Assembly: GCA_002897615.1 (NCBI GenBank)
Contig: BDTX01000009.1
Coordinates: forward strand, 102,364 to 166,363
From: a bacterium BMS3Bbin14
Lineage (GTDB): Bacteria; Desulfobacterota; Desulfobulbia; Desulfobulbales; Desulfobulbaceae
Length of the DNA: 64,000 nucleotides
Reading direction: 5' to 3'
The notes under the pieces were generated by a model. The model did not search any database and had not been told where the DNA came from. It worked only from the letters and a program-made list of their open reading frames with translations. This document shows, in pieces, positions 63,308-64,000 of this stretch. Numbering within the stretch: the first letter of the stretch is position 1; the number at the start of each line of letters is the position of its first letter. A program made the translations under genes and the position numbers.

Positions 63308-64000
63308 TGGTGCACATGTCGACGCCAGAAGCGGCCAGGCCGCCGGACGACACCGGCAGGCAGATCATGATTGTTGCCGGCGAGGCCTCGGGCGACCTGC
63401 ACGGCGCCCACCTGGTGCAGGCCATGCGCGAACTCGAGCCGGGCCTGCGCTTTTGCGGCCTGGGCGGCCGGGAACTTAAAGCCGCCGGGGTGGAGATTCT
63501 CTACGATGCCGCCAGGCTCGCCGTGGTGGGGCTCACCGAGGTCATCAGCCATCTCGGTGATCTTCTCGCCGCCCGCCGGGTTCTGCTCAAGCGGATGCGG
63601 GAGCGGCAACCGGCCCTGTTGATCCTGATCGACTTCCCCGACTTCAACCTGCTGCTGGCAGCCAAGGCCAAAAAGCTCGGCATCCCCGTCTTCTATTATA
63701 TCAGCCCCCAGGTCTGGGCCTGGCGCAGCGGCCGGGTCAGAAAAATCGGCCGCCTGGCCGACCGCATCGGCGTTATCCTCCCCTTTGAACAGGAATTTTA
63801 TCACCGCCGGGGAGTGCAGGTGGATTTTGTCGGCCATCCGTTGATGGACTCCGTGCACGCCACCATGAGCCGGGATGAATTCCTGGCCGGCCGGTCCATT
63901 GACCCGGACAAGGTCGTGGTCGGCCTGCTGCCCGGCAGCCGCAAAAAAGAAATCATCTCCCTGCTGCCTCCTTTCCTGGCCGCGGCCCGACTGCTTACCG
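63307..64000 (+). CDS. lpxB: lipid-A-disaccharide synthase (partial, runs off the end)
   Basis: Condenses UDP-2,3-diacylglucosamine with lipid X to form the lipid A disaccharide, at the inner face of the membrane. The first 231 codons are visible. After a variable 20-residue lead (STPEAARPPDDTGRQ) comes IMIVAGEASGDLHGAHLVQA, then FCGLGGRELKAAGVE, LILIDFPDFNLLLA, FYYISPQVWAWRSGRVRKI, VGHPLMDSV and VGLLPGSRKKEI, all family hallmarks of this GT-B enzyme. The ATG at 63307 shares a base with the previous stop; a second in-frame ATG lies at 63316. The C-terminal part is beyond the window. Confidence 0.95.
   Translation, partial: MVHMSTPEAARPPDDTGRQIMIVAGEASGDLHGAHLVQAMRELEPGLRFCGLGGRELKAAGVEILYDAARLAVVGLTEVISHLGDLLAARRVLLKRMRERQPALLILIDFPDFNLLLAAKAKKLGIPVFYYISPQVWAWRSGRVRKIGRLADRIGVILPFEQEFYHRRGVQVDFVGHPLMDSVHATMSRDEFLAGRSIDPDKVVVGLLPGSRKKEIISLLPPFLAAARLLT

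Overview
The window reads as chromosomal DNA of an anaerobic Desulfobacterota (deltaproteobacterial) organism, most likely near the Desulfobulbales. This is inferred from gene content only: a small tetraheme c-type cytochrome next to ResB/CcsB cytochrome c maturation genes, a methylenetetrahydrofolate reductase fused to the zinc-cysteine C-terminal domain used in the reductive acetyl-CoA pathway, a 4Fe-4S oxidoreductase end, an outer membrane with lipid A genes (lpxC, lpxK, lpxB), many sigma-54 activators and PilZ signalling. No marker gene fixes the species.

Layout: 1-4 kb holds the tail of an iron-sulfur oxidoreductase, a UDP-glucuronate-type epimerase, a class II aldolase and tatC, which is broken by a one-base shift in a T9 run. 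4.3-7.4 kb is a PilR/PilS-like two-component pair. 7.6-17.5 kb is a minus-strand housekeeping block (murA, prmC, prfA, rpmE, rho, coaE, rluD, carD-like, pth, rpmB). 17.9-20.9 kb is cytochrome c biogenesis plus a tetraheme cytochrome. 21.2-27.1 kb is a phosphate module: Pit transporter with its DUF47 partner, and phoB-phoR. 27.5-31.8 kb holds der, an AmgK-like sugar kinase and metF. 32.6-38.3 kb is a sucrose module: sucrose-phosphate synthase with a phosphatase domain, sucrose synthase and fructokinase. 38.8-46 kb holds mobB, a PilZ protein with a possible acyltransferase half, a hybrid histidine kinase and a FadL-type porin. 46-56 kb holds a methyltransferase, thioredoxin, a PHP phosphoesterase, a sigma-54 regulator, nadK-proC, lpxC, lpxK and a sodium symporter. 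56.9-59.3 kb is a metal-efflux operon with its ArsR-type repressor. The end carries a CelD-like protein, an adenine/adenosine deaminase, a Gfo/Idh oxidoreductase and the start of lpxB.

The most striking feature is not a gene. At least 17 full or near-full copies of one non-autonomous element sit in the intergenic spaces. It has 13-bp terminal inverted repeats (CCTGAATCCGTGA) and comes in three size classes (about 243, 219 and 127 bp). Seven copies are flanked by exact 5-bp target duplications that I could read directly. All but one full copy point the same way. Several host genes now end inside the element and take their stop codon from it. No transposase is present in the window. Three or four further families of small inverted-repeat elements (GTAAC-ended, AGTG/TCCGGAAAC-ended, and one TGACGGACTCG-ended) fill other gaps. 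I found no rRNA, tRNA or CRISPR array.
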